From Xanthoparmelia taractica (lineage: Eukaryota; Ascomycota; Lecanoromycetes; Lecanorales; Parmeliaceae), in NCBI GenBank assembly GCA_033085395.1, contig MU853195.1:62001-126000 (forward strand): a stretch of 64,000 nt of DNA, in the 5' to 3' direction. Positions 32,648 to 43,557 of this stretch are shown here, one piece after another. Each line of letters opens with the position of its first letter. Positions within the stretch are counted from its first letter, which is position 1. Below the pieces are notes generated by a model. The model saw only the letters and a list, made by a program, of their open reading frames with translations, made no database searches and was not told the origin of the DNA. The position numbers and the translations under genes were made by a program.

Positions 32648-35428
32648 ATGGCCGCTGTTGATATGGACGGTGTAGCAAGCAAGTCTTTATTTGCACAAGT
32701 CCAGTTCTACCTCGTGGAAACGGAGGATCTTCAAGGTGACAGCGCACGCGAGGTACGTATTCCAACATTTGAAATCCAAGGCGATTACTGATACACTCGC
32801 CAGCTTGCCAAATTACTGGAAGAGAATGGGGCAGAAGAAATAACCAGGACGGCAATGGTGAACTCGATTCCGTTACAAGACATCACGCACATCATAACAA
32901 GCACGACGGATTTCCCCGAGTACGAAGCAGCCAGCGACGCTCTGAAATCTGTGGTCAAGCCGGATTGGGTGAGGGCCTCAATCGCTAAAGGTAGACTCGC
33001 AAATCCTCGACAGTATAGCCCTGATCCTCGGCTATTCTTCTCCGGTCTCGTCGTTTGCTGCGCCGATCTACCAAGCGGAGATTCAGATGCGATCATTGGA
33101 GGCGTTCTCGCCATGGGTGGACTGTACTCCAGTCCAGTATCCAAGATGGTCACCCACATTGTAGCCCTGACTATGGACTCGGAAAAGTGCAAAACGGCCG
33201 TCAGCAGGAATGTCAAGTGCAAATATGTTTTACCCCACTGGTAACAGGCCTTTCGTCTACGATCTGCTATGGATACAGGCTCTGACGTATGCTAGGTTCG
33301 ACGATTGCCTGAGATTGGGCAAACGAATTGATGAAGCGCCCTATTGCCTGCCAGATCCGGAGATACTACGCAAACGTCCTGAAGATCGATTACCCGAGGC
33401 CGGACGACAAGATATGCTAGGTGCATCATCTCCCAGACCTGACCGGCTGCCAACACCTTCCAGTTCACCCAGTGCGAATCGTCGTCAACTCACCGTGTTC
33501 AAAGGGAAAAAGGTCATGCTCTCCCGGGATCTCGAATTGGGGAATCATCTTTTGGCCACTATCGAAGATTTGATTTTGAATGGCGGAGGAATGGTGACTG
33601 GCAGCGTATACAAAGCCGATATGTTCATCTGTCATTACCGAGAGTCGCTTGACTACCGAATAGCCTCCCGGGCTGGGAAGGACGTCGGAAACCTGGCTTG
33701 GCTCTACCATCTTATCACTCACAATACATGGACTTCGCCTCTGCGCCGGCTGTTGCACTATCCAATCTCTCGCCACGGTCTTCCTGGCTTCAGCAGATTT
33801 CGTATCAGTCTCTCAAATTACAATGGAGAGGCTCGCGTGTACTTGGAGAATCTTGCCAAAGTGTCAGGAGGTGAATTTACCAAGACAATGAAGGAGGACA
33901 ACACCCATCTAATTACTGCTCATATGGTCAGCGAAAAGTGTGACGCGGCAAAGGAGTGGAACATACATATGGTAAATCACCTTTGGCTTGAAGAGAGCTA
34001 CGCCAAATGGCAGATACAGACGGTTTCTGATCCGCGCTACAACTACTTTCCGACGCGTACTAATCTAGGCGAAGTTGTTGGTCAGACGCCAATTGACAAA
34101 CAAGCAGTCGAGAAAGTGTTCTTCCCTCATGGGTCGGACTTTGATCCCTCTGTTGAAGACGGCAATGTGCCAAGGCTAATGCCTGGGAAATCTAATAATG
34201 CTGCATCTTCAAGGGGTAGAAATGCTCCGAACGCCCATCCATCACGTTCTGGTGGGAGTCAAGACGTACCATTCCGTGCTCTACAGTCTGACGGCCCCAC
34301 GCCCAAGACTTCAAAAGAGAATAGAAGACATACAGAGGGCAACGCAGTTCGAACACCGGCCCCTTCACGATTCACTGGCCAGGGCAAAGAGAACGAGACA
34401 CCTTCTACCACGGGCAGTCGCAGTGCAAAGGACAAGGCAGTCGCGAAATTGCACAATCTCGCTCCTGATATCGCGCTTTTCCAGAAAGAGATAAAGAGGG
34501 TTGGTGGGGTTACCCATGGAGGTCGCAAATCAAGCGAAGACTTGGTGCCCGAGGTCAATAGAAAGCGATCGGTATCAGAAGATGAAGATACCGATACAGG
34601 AGTAGATGAAGAGACAAGGGCGACGAAGAGAGCTAAGAAGTCAAAGGGTCTTGCTCCTCCATCCATGCGTTTGGCACTCTCTGGATACAAGGGATGGGTA
34701 GGCGCCGCCAAAAAGGAAGGCGAAGAGCGCGTAAGTACGATGGCAAGCCCACGGGCTATGAGCATGCTGACATGACTTAGGCACGACTTCGAGAGATGGG
34801 AATACTGGTCGTTCCAGATGTAGCCAGTTGCACTCATCTTGCTTCTCCTCATATCCTACGTACACAGAAGTTTATATGTGCGCTGGCACACGCTCCGGTT
34901 ATCCTATCTACCAATTTTGTAAACGATTGCCTCTCACAGAACAAACGGCTTGAGCCAGAGGATTACCTGCTGCAAGACACCGAGGGCGAAAAGCGAATGG
35001 GCTTCAAGCTCACCGATTCCCTTGCTCGGGCAAAGGGCAATAAAGGCCAACTCCTTCAAGGATACTTAATATATTGCACGGAAAATATCCATGGTGGCTT
35101 TGAAACATACAGATCTATTGCGGAGGTGAATGGGGGCAAGTGCCTCTTATATCGTGCACGTGCTGGATCCACCGCAACGCTGCGAGCAGGCCTGGACGAA
35201 GGTACTGATAGCCCCGAGGCTGGAACACCCGGATACGTGTATCTTATCAGTGGGACTACCCCGGAAGAAGCAAAGTTATGGCCAAAGTTCCGGCAGATGA
35301 TCGAAGGGATGGGCAAGAGCCCTCTCGTTGTCCGCCACGACTGGATCCTGGACCTTGCACTCTCGCAAAAGCATCAATGGCGCGATGTTTATCCCTTGAC
35401 TGATAAGGACGTGAAATTGCCGGCTTGA
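32648..35428 (+). CDS. brc1: Six-BRCT DNA-damage protein, Brc1/Rtt107 type
   Basis: Four exons (32648-32752, 32804-33240, 33296-34730, 34781-35428) give 874 aa. The N-terminal half (about 10-460) holds four BRCT repeats (VKPDWVRASIAKGRL, CKYVLPHWFDDCLRLGKRI, NLAWLYHLITHNTW, NIHMVNHLWLEESYAKW). A disordered linker (about 460-650) ends in a basic stretch (TKRAKKSKG). The C-terminal pair (about 660-874) reads LVVPDVASCTHLASPHILRT, VNDCLSQNKRL, YLIYCTENIHGGFETY and ends RHDWILDLALSQKHQW. The 4+2 arrangement fits S. pombe Brc1 and S. cerevisiae Rtt107, scaffolds that bind phosphorylated H2A at stalled forks. It is convergent with vps25. Confidence 0.9.
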
Positions 35429-35617
35429 GCGCATGGTGGGCATTTGGACGATTGAGCGGAGCGTTTGTGACAGTACAGTACAAACCGTTGTTTTCTCATC
35501 ATGTCGAAAGTGATGTATGGCGGTTCTGAATGCTTGTATGTCGAACCTGATTCCCTGGGAAAGCCTTTGGTGATGGTCAGGTGCAGTCTACGAAGCAGCA
35601 AGCAATGAAGAATTCCT

Positions 35618-36268
35618 TCAGAAGAACTTGACACCCTGCTGATCTTCACTTCCAAACACCTGTGCTTTGCCCCGTTTGACCAGCACGGCCAGAGATCTGT
35701 GGAATAGCTCGGCGTCCATGCCATGGAAGTCTGGCATTCGATCAGCACAGGTCTCCAAACCTCTTCTGAGACGCGAGAATACCATACCCTGCCCAACCGT
35801 CATCTCACCATTCATCAGCTCGTAAAGCGTGAGCACCGTATTCTTCTGCCCCGTGTCCTCAACCCACCCCACAATCACATCCGCCCACTCCTCCGGCCTC
35901 TTCCAATACACCCACGCCGTTTCCCCCGTGGCCTTCTTCCCTCCCCCTCCTCCTCCTCCTCCTCCCTCAATCCACTCCGCCCTCCTCCCGCCCTCATCCC
36001 TCGTCATCCAATCCACCACTTGCAGCGCATCGTTCAAGCTCAGGTTTTTTCTCGTCTCTGCATTCTTGAACAGGGGCGTATCGAGGGCGGAGAGCAGGGA
36101 TAGCTTGAAGATGCGGTGGTGGCGGCAGTAGCGCTGTATGAGGCGGGACCATTTGCGGAGTTGGGAGAGGCGGGTTTGGAGGTTCGGTTGGAGGGTGAAG
36201 AAAGGGGGGAAGGAGTAGCATTGTGGGTAGGTGAATGGTTTGGCGGTTAGGGGTTGCATTGGAGCCAT
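35618..36268 (-). CDS. vps25: ESCRT-II subunit VPS25
   Basis: Single-exon gene of 216 aa, near the usual size. VPS25 is the two-copy ESCRT-II subunit that recruits ESCRT-III for sorting of ubiquitinated cargo into endosomal vesicles. Two winged-helix repeats are visible: FTLQPNLQTRLSQLRKWSRL and YCRHHRIFKLS in the first, FHGMDAELFHRSLAVLVKRG and AQVFGSEDQQGVKFF in the second. WVYWKRPEEWADVI and DTGQKNTVLTLYEL lie between. A run of nine glycines from a (CCT)n tract (35941-35966) is inserted in the loop after AEWIE. A second in-frame ATG at 36259 is an alternative start. The stop lies 189 bp from that of brc1. Confidence 0.93.
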   Translation of the reverse strand: MAPMQPLTAKPFTYPQCYSFPPFFTLQPNLQTRLSQLRKWSRLIQRYCRHHRIFKLSLLSALDTPLFKNAETRKNLSLNDALQVVDWMTRDEGGRRAEWIEGGGGGGGGGKKATGETAWVYWKRPEEWADVIVGWVEDTGQKNTVLTLYELMNGEMTVGQGMVFSRLRRGLETCADRMPDFHGMDAELFHRSLAVLVKRGKAQVFGSEDQQGVKFF

Positions 36269-36998
36269 ATCGGACTTTGTCTGGATGGGTATAATTGCGC
36301 GAAGGTTTCTCTGATTCGAGGTGATCGATGCTGCTGCCTTGGCAAAAGAAGCGCAGATATCTGGCGCTCCGCAGAGGCGAAGCTCAACTACCAGTGCAGA
36401 AGCAGTTTATAGTAGAAGGATAAGGAACAAATGGGGAACTCCCTGCTACAATGTATGAAGTACGATGCAGCTCTACTCGATACTCTGTCCAGAGATACTG
36501 CGACAGGCTACAGCGGCCTCTGCATAAGTCTCATGCATGCATATTTCGGGGAATCTTCGATGGCAGCCGGAGTTAAGCCCGAAGTGGAGTAGATCAGATC
36601 TCTGGGAAAGACTAGGCTATGCCGTATCGGGTCAGGGCCAGGGCTAAGGTATCTGATAGGTAGTGATGCGCAGATCAAGATTGTAAAAGTACCTACATAC
36701 GATGAGGAGGGAAAGGTAGTGGGCGTATGCCAGTATTATAGCAGCATAATCTCCTCCCAACATATCGATCCTCATATACTTCAGCTGTAGCTACACTCAA
36801 CTTCAAAACATTGCCTGTAAGACTTCGATCTGAACATGTGTAGGTAGGGTCTATGATTGCGGCAGTCTGTACATAACTCGACGCACGCAGCCATCTCACA
36901 AACCTGGCTCCAACACTGAACGGTTGTTGGTTTCTACAACCTTATTTCCTTGCATTGCCCATCAATTCCTACTGCAAATTGCATTTCCAGTCATCATC
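36269..36998. other. Intergenic
   Basis: 730 bp without a supported gene; contains the vps25 promoter. Confidence 0.5.
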
Positions 36999-37815
36999 AT
37001 GGAAGCTACCCCAACCGCAGATAATTTGCCAGATGAGACAAAAGCCGTACAAACTTCATTATTGCAACTACCACTGGAGCTAAGAAGGATGATTTACTGG
37101 CGAAGCATTCTTGTCGCTTGACGTCCAACTCCTGAGCAAGTACACCAAAGGAATTTCGGCGCCATTTGGGAAGACATCCCTTCACCCCGATCGCCCGATA
37201 GAGATGTATTACATCCGTTGCCGCCTGCGGGAGATTAGAGAGGAGCTTCGTGCTGCGTCGGGAATACAAGAACTCCTTATCTATTACACTGAGAACAATC
37301 TCGCGAAATGGACCCACGATGGCGGACCACGACACGATTTGAGCGAACCCAAAGAAACCGATCCACTACAGAGCGACATTGCCAAAATGTTAGATCATTT
37401 CGCCTGTGTTACCAACGTCACCAAAGCCCGTATTCGCCTTCCCCCTTCTTTGGAACGCAATAAACAAAATGACACACTGAGGTGGCACGCCATTGGCGTA
37501 ATCGAGACAATGCAAGGAGAAGGTACCCTAGCCGATGAACAGAGCTCTACTTTGGCCGACTATAAGATATCAGATATGGATGAAAAACACTTCAAAAGAG
37601 TCACTGCACAGAAAGCGAGAGTCAAGCTCGATGCCATTACCCTCGATGGCCTTGACAAGATGTCTAAATTCGAGTGGCACGCCTTTACCGAAGTGTGGCC
37701 CCACTTTGAGACTTTGACGGAATGGGAGGAAGGTGGTGTATTCAAGGGCGAATGGCACCATATGGTGGAGACAACGAGCCCGGACAGTAGCGCGTGGGTG
37801 CACACTGACGCGTGA
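36999..37815 (+). pseudogene. Probable F-box-like gene remnant
   Basis: The first frame (ATG 36999) reads MEATPTADNLPDE and LLQLPLELRRMIYWRS, an F-box-like start typical of the many Pezizomycotina 'LPLELR-x2-IY' proteins, and stops at 37120. A second frame, one base shifted, runs on directly (LSLDVQLLSKYTKG...) to 37815 with protein-like composition. No GT-AG intron fits between them, so a frameshift or an internal deletion is likely. The usual middle part of such proteins is absent. Confidence 0.4.
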
Positions 37816-38127
37816 ATGCGCAGACTATAAGATTTAGCTGAGGTACGTATTGTCTCAGGACTACTGATATCAAAGACAAATTCCAAGCATATGCTCAGAT
37901 ACGCGCAAAATTCAGCAGGGGTGGAACGGATACACTCAGTATATGTAAATAACTCATTGGAATTATAGGCAGAAACCATGAGGAGACAGAAAAGGAAAAT
38001 GCAATGGAAGACATCAGTCCATATTTCTAACAATTGCCCAAGTATTCTACACTACCTTAGTTTATGCCAAACCCGGCGCTCGCGGAATTGCAACCCCGTA
38101 CTCACATAATGGAATTACCGCATATCT
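37816..38127. other. Intergenic
   Basis: 312 bp between two gene remnants; nothing is recognised. Confidence 0.45.
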
Positions 38128-38680
38128 TCACCAGAAGCCGCTCTTCACTCCACCGTCGTCTTTGGATCTGAGAATGTAATATAAGAGATTATACGTAACG
38201 ATTGTTTTCTCAACGTGCGCGGCATAGAATCTGCCCGAACTGTAAGGAGCGACAAAATGTAGCATGGATGGTTGCTTCTAAGAACAAGGAAAGTAAAAGC
38301 TCACCAAGCACGCCTGCCATATACCCAAATGGGGGAATATCGCTTCAACCTCGGTGACTTTGGCCACCGAGCCCCGTTGGGTTGAAGCCTCAGCGAAGCG
38401 ATAGCCGTCAGACGCCGTTGCATTGGAGTAATTGCTTTGATCACTCATAATAGCACGCATTGGGAGGCAGGCAACATCGCCGACTTTCACGGAGAGACCG
38501 TCACTAAAAGCGCGAGGGGCGATTGCCTTGTGGCGTAGAGAGGCTGTCATCTTGTCAGTAGACGAACGCAGAAGTGCAACGCTGGGCTAGTCCTTGTCAT
38601 GGAAACCTACCTCAATCAGAAGGGCCGGATCGTGCCGGGTCTTTGAGAAAGCTGTCAAGTAAGAACATTTTCGCGATAGC
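38128..38680 (-). pseudogene. Cytochrome P450 C-terminal remnant
   Basis: Only the C-terminal part of a fungal P450 is left. A minus-strand frame (38550-38278) shows SLRHKAIAPRAFSDGLSV, CLPMRAIMSDQSNYSNAT, DGYRFAE and FPHLGIWQAC, which match the beta-sheet region, the PERF-like block and the heme loop; the residue before Ala-Cys is Gln instead of the usual Arg. Further along (about 38240-38128) GRFYAAHVEKTIVTYN follows, as expected after the heme Cys. The phases of these two parts do not fit across the GTGAGC...ACAG intron, so the frame is broken. Upstream, a FLKDPARSGPSD-like piece near 38640-38680 may be the end of the K-helix region. No I-helix or membrane anchor is found. Confidence 0.65.
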
Positions 38681-39669
38681 GAGGGCTACGCTTGACTGAG
38701 TCTCTATACGTCATAATTTCAGTTGCTCCCTCCTTTATAGCACTCTTATAAATGCACTCTTAGAATATCACTGCCAAATTCCCACCTCAATTTCGGACAG
38801 GCGGATCGCATAAGGCGGTCCTATTCCATCAGACTGACATATAAGAGGCTTTGAGATCGGAGAACTGGATTTGAGGATGCCATGTTCATCAGGAAGTTCG
38901 AGTCAACAATGGATGGCGGTGGTCTCGGCACACCGATAGCCCCTTCCTTAGGAACAGTAACTGGCTTCACCTGCAAAGATGACGGTCTTCCCTCGGCCTG
39001 AGCAGATTCACATGATCATCTACTTGCTCTTAGAGATCGTCAGCGTAGTTTAACACAGGGGAGCCCATTTTTGAAAAAAAAAAAAGAATAGGTCGGTCTA
39101 AAGACATTTATCAACACGAGCAAGATCGGAGGGAGCGGCTCGACGGAAGTACGCTATTAAAAGGTCTAGCTACTGAAAAACAATAGTTGATTCAAAGCGC
39201 CGTATTCTCCGACACGTATACAGAATGATGATAGCGCATTTTTGTTGATATAGACTCCTACGACGAGTCGAGGTCGTATCCCTAACAGATTCATGTCGGT
39301 AGCTTGCGCTCGGTTGGTGATGTTAAAGGACCCTTGTGTGCTGGTTTGGGGGGTGTATATTAAAGCTTGATCCCGAAAGAGGGGCCAATGTGGATGGAGT
39401 CCTCATCCTGCCGCGGATTTTAGATATATTGTCGACAAGAATCGTGAGCTCTCAATTCTGCGAAAGACAACTGGATACTGTGAAGAAAATAATAGACGAT
39501 CGGGATGTTCTTAGTCCTCTCCGGGACACCAATATAAAGCAAGGACGATTGTCACGTTTCTACAGTTCAAATTTCAGTCCTGAGGCATCATGGCTGTCGA
39601 TCCAACATCCATGTGTTGAACGTGACCGAAGTCTGGCAACGAGAGTGAGCGGGTATGCCCGCGGTAATA
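38681..39669. other. Intergenic
   Basis: About 1 kb without a supported gene. An A12 run sits near 39074. The lost N-terminal part of the P450 is not detectable here. Confidence 0.45.
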
Positions 39670-41843
39670 TCAAACGGGGGACTTTTCTCGATTCGTGTGC
39701 CACAACCACTCATTCCAGTTCTCGTTGCGCCGGGCGTAAAGATGGAGGGCACCCCAAAGGCCGAGCGTGATGGCCATGAACGGCAGACTCAGGTAAAGCC
39801 AAACGTTCAATGCATCTTGCTGGTACACTTTCTTTCCTTCGGGCCATTTTACAATGTCTGTGCTCATGAAAGTCTACAAGCTTTGTTAGCGAAATCTGTA
39901 AATGACTGGATCCGTCCGCGAATCTTCGTTCCCCGGACTGTGCTGCAGTCGGAACGCTACAGTATTTCCGAACTTTGCGGTAACTTGCTTCATATGTGGG
40001 ATGGATTCGCAGCTTACCGGGGAGAAGAAAATGAAGAGGCATACCGAGATGAAGGTTCCGGGCAGAAAGAATAGAGTGACAACAGTGATGATCTTCATGG
40101 AGACTGTCTCTGTCTTTGTCTGACGAGCGATGTGTTTCATCTCATGCGTCATGTGCTTCATCTCTGCCGTTGACTTTTGAGATTGAGCCGCCAGCTCCTT
40201 GTTGGCAAGGGTATTCTGGTAGTCTAGGAGGCCGTAAAGCTGTGACCGTTTTAGCTTACTGTGGTATCATCGACATCTGGCTTCCTACCAGTGTTTTGCG
40301 ATCGGTAAGCGACTGAAGGAGTGTTTCTACTCTCAATATCTGCAGCTCGAGGTTTTTCGTGATGCCATCAATGCGTCGTCCGAAGTTTATCATCTCCCAT
40401 TTGCAGTTGCTGCTTATTTTCTCTGGCAATTCGTTAGACTCGATGATGGACACATAGTATTGTTTCAATTGCATGATCACGTTGAGATTTAACCTGAGAA
40501 CCAGCACGGTCTCGTTTGCTTTTTCTTTGAGGTGCTGAATATCTTGCAGATCCTCGAATGAGAAGATTTGTTGGCCGTACTTGTCGCGTTTTACGGACGG
40601 TGATTTTGGCGTTTGAGAGATATCGCCCTTCCATCCAGGAGGCATGGGCTGTTTTTTCCCGCTTGGGTTTTCATGGATCTGAATCGGTGGTATTCGTTCT
40701 GGTGGTGTCATAGGTCTGTTCTCAAACTTCTGGGTCTGGGCTTGGATAGATGTAGGGAAGGAAAGAATCCGAGATCTCTGTGTCTGAAGCGTGTTTGGCG
40801 TATCGGATCGACGCAACTTGGTAGTATCAGAACGGCTTACAGGGCTTATAGGGCTCACCGGGACGTCCGCGTTCGTCGTGATACTTTCTCCAGTGAGTTT
40901 TTCAAACCTTTCCTCAAGAAATTTGATATACCAACGCCAGTTCTCAGCCGACCAGCCACATAGAATCAGATGAGTGGTAAGTGCCGCTCCAAATGCTTTT
41001 TCGATCGTCTCAAAAGCCGACTTCCCTATTGGGGACTCCTTCTCGCTTGTGGCCAACTTGACACGTTCCTCTATCAAGTTGTCACCTTTTATGAAAAGCC
41101 ACGTTGACCTAATATTTTGGGCATCGAAGCTGTGATGCACTGCACAATGTCGTATCGACCAAGGCCAATGACTCTGGGAAGGCGAGCGCTCAACTGATTT
41201 CAGACTGTAGCATACCTGCAGATCACGACCTGACCAGTTCCGGGTATCGGCCTTCGTTCCAAGCTCCACGCCTGCGAGGCGTGTACGCTGGTAGAATCCG
41301 CTATAGTAGAGATCTTGTGCGTGCTCTTGTTCCCCGAAAAGCAAGAGGAAGTCCAAAAATTCTGGCATGACTTGGAAATATGTAAACGCCAACATAAGCA
41401 TGTCTCGAGTCGTTTCGAGGCATGCTCGCGAATGACCTGCTGCGCAAAGGAATCTGTCGTAGGCTGTCAGCGCTAAGCGATATTCACGATATAACGAGGC
41501 TACGAACAGAAATCTGCAACGCGGATCTGCTCTTTGTTTTGAGGATCCAATACCAAATAAAGTCAGCAATTCGTTGGCACTATTGATGCGAAAACCCCAA
41601 AAGGCTGTACGAATTCGTCAATGCGTGAAGATGATGTAGAGCTTTCAGAGTTGACGAACCTTCACCATTGCTGCCGAGTTCGCAGAAACCCAAGTCCGCC
41701 CCTTTTTCTGAAGTAAAAAGAGTATCCTGATGTTCATTGAGCTTTTCGTAGTACGACTCTAGCCAGTCGTCGACTGTGTCGCTCCGAGCAAGGTTTCGCG
41801 GGTATTTCTGAGCGCTACTGAGAAGGCGCGTGATTTCGTCCAT
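39670..41843 (-). CDS. CorA-like fungal membrane protein
   Basis: Four exons (41843-41660, 41604-40289, 40239-40045, 39873-39670) join in phase to 632 aa. Residues 60-120 hold FWGFRINSANELLTLFGI and RCRFLFVASLY, usual in this Pezizomycotina family. A coiled coil precedes two C-terminal membrane helices: TVVTLFFLPGTFIS, and after the last intron VWLYLSLPFMAITLGLWG. The fold and the two-helix C-terminus are those of CorA-type Mg2+ channels, but the GMN signature between the helices is absent, as commonly in these fungal relatives, so metal transport is not assured. The third intron (171 nt) is longer than its neighbours. Middle residues 255-370 are disordered, Ser/Pro-rich. Confidence 0.82.
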
Positions 41844-42183
41844 GGCGGCGTCACAAAGGACCTGCGTTGTGCACGGCTACCATAGACATTGCCTTTACAT
41901 GTTACGAAGATAAAGAAGGAAGCCCTCAGAGATATCTGATATATAGAGAAAATTCGTAAGATAACACATTTCGAGGCAGCCTCCCAGAAGAGCCTCTGCC
42001 AAGCAAGGCACGCGCCCCACCTTAACAAGCATCCAGTCCTTCTCATAGCCTTACCCAGTCAACAATCTGCCGTACAGGAAGATGATCATAACTCTAAGCA
42101 AGTATAACGCCTGCCTGCGCCTGAAATCTTGGTTTGACGCCGTCTCAGCGAGCGCTCAGCAGAATGCCTTGACATCAGCCGCA
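41844..42183. other. Intergenic, tandem minus-strand genes
   Basis: 340 bp holding the promoter of the CorA-like gene and the 3' UTR of the 75-aa protein gene. Confidence 0.45.
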
Positions 42184-42533
42184 TCATTTTCCCTTTTTCT
42201 TGGGGATGCGCCGATCCAACAACGCATCCCTCTCGGCCTAAGCCACAGTCAAAATTCAACGATGCTGGCAAGGCATCCGTGCCTACGATATACCTTTTTG
42301 AGCTTTCTCGGTACCCAGAATCTGAATTTCTCGCCTTTCAGCTGCACAACGTCGGTCAATATCTGTACATCCTCACCAAGACTGAGTCATGGAGATGGTG
42401 GCTTTACCTCGATGAAGAAATTGTAGCCTTCCCAGTGCTCCGACAAGTATTTGTGGACGATCTTGTCATTGAGGCGATAGTGTGGCACCTCGTCCCATAC
42501 CCACTGCGCATTTTCGGGATCGGTGTCAGACAT
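42184..42533 (-). CDS. Conserved-looking 75-aa protein, unknown function
   Basis: Three short exons (42533-42408, 42341-42294, 42237-42184), all phase 0 with GTAAAG/GTATAT donors and CAG/TAG acceptors, give 75 aa. It starts MSDTDPENAQWVWDEVPHYR, continues with KIVHKYLSEHWEGYNFF and LKGEKFRFWVPRKLKK, and ends in a basic tail (LLDRRIPKKKGK). The aromatic-rich core and clean exon phasing make it a real gene rather than a chance ORF, although no exon is long enough for a typical ORF filter. No domain or localisation signal is recognised. Confidence 0.65.
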
Positions 42534-43557
42534 GGCTTACTTCCTTTCCGCAGTGTCAAGGCAACCTTGGCGAATCGGCCCCACGAGAGGTGGCTAAACG
42601 AGGAAGATGAGCAAGATTTCGGAAGGAGCAAGCTGATCGCGAGGGGGCGCACTGGGTATTTACACGGCTGTGCAGAGGGATGACTTGCGGGGTTCCCAGC
42701 ATGGCCGTGCAAGGCGACGAATGGGGAAGCACGAAGGATTGGTCTGCATTAGAACTGCGTACTTTGCCTTTTACCATGCAGCGTTCGATACCCGCCAAAG
42801 ATTCATCAACAGCATCTCCTAACAATTCGAACACGACTCAAAGGATATTCTCCATAGTGTCTGAGAAAAACCATCGTGGCGCTTCGGGGATTTTACTCCT
42901 TGTTCATGAATGATACGGCTGACTTTTTTTGTGAGGCCAAGGACCAAGGTTGCGGCTGAGCCTCCCTCGGCCGCGAAGGTTGCGCCGTCTCTGGCGACTG
43001 GCAGAGAACCATTTATTTAGCGCCCTTTTAGTTGCACGGCGCGAGTCACGCGGTGGATGATCTCCATGTGTTTGCGTAAGGTATTGGCTATAGTTTGGAT
43101 CAGGGGCATATTGCATTCTGCCAAAAGATGGACCCGCTGTCAGCACAAAAAAAAAAAACACAATCACCATGTTAACTGGCAGAAGGCTAGGCCTGAGGAC
43201 TCGGGCTAGCCTTCGCCCTCTATTCTGCATCACTTCCCTTCCTTCCATACTTCGTCCATGATAGTCTCCCGTGTGCCGTGTATTATTGCATGATTGCAAA
43301 ATGCCCAGCCCCACCCTCCAGGCTCCAGGCTGCAACCCCCACCAAGAGCCGCGAAGGATTACGGGTTTTCAGTATGAGACCTCGACAGCCTTGCCACCCA
43401 AATAGCCGGATCCTCTTATTTCCTTTTTCTTGCCCTCCAGCGACTACTTGATTGATCCATTGCGAATACTTTGGTGACAACGCAGTTGACTTCTGTACAG
43501 GCGGGCTCACGCCCTCACTCAGGTAGCCCACGCCGTAGCCGTTTGATTGCTCTGGCA
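42534..43557. other. Intergenic between divergent genes
   Basis: About 1 kb between the 75-aa protein gene (-) and the kinase gene (+). An A12 tract lies at 43146-43157. Short ORFs on both strands show no family features. Confidence 0.45.
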
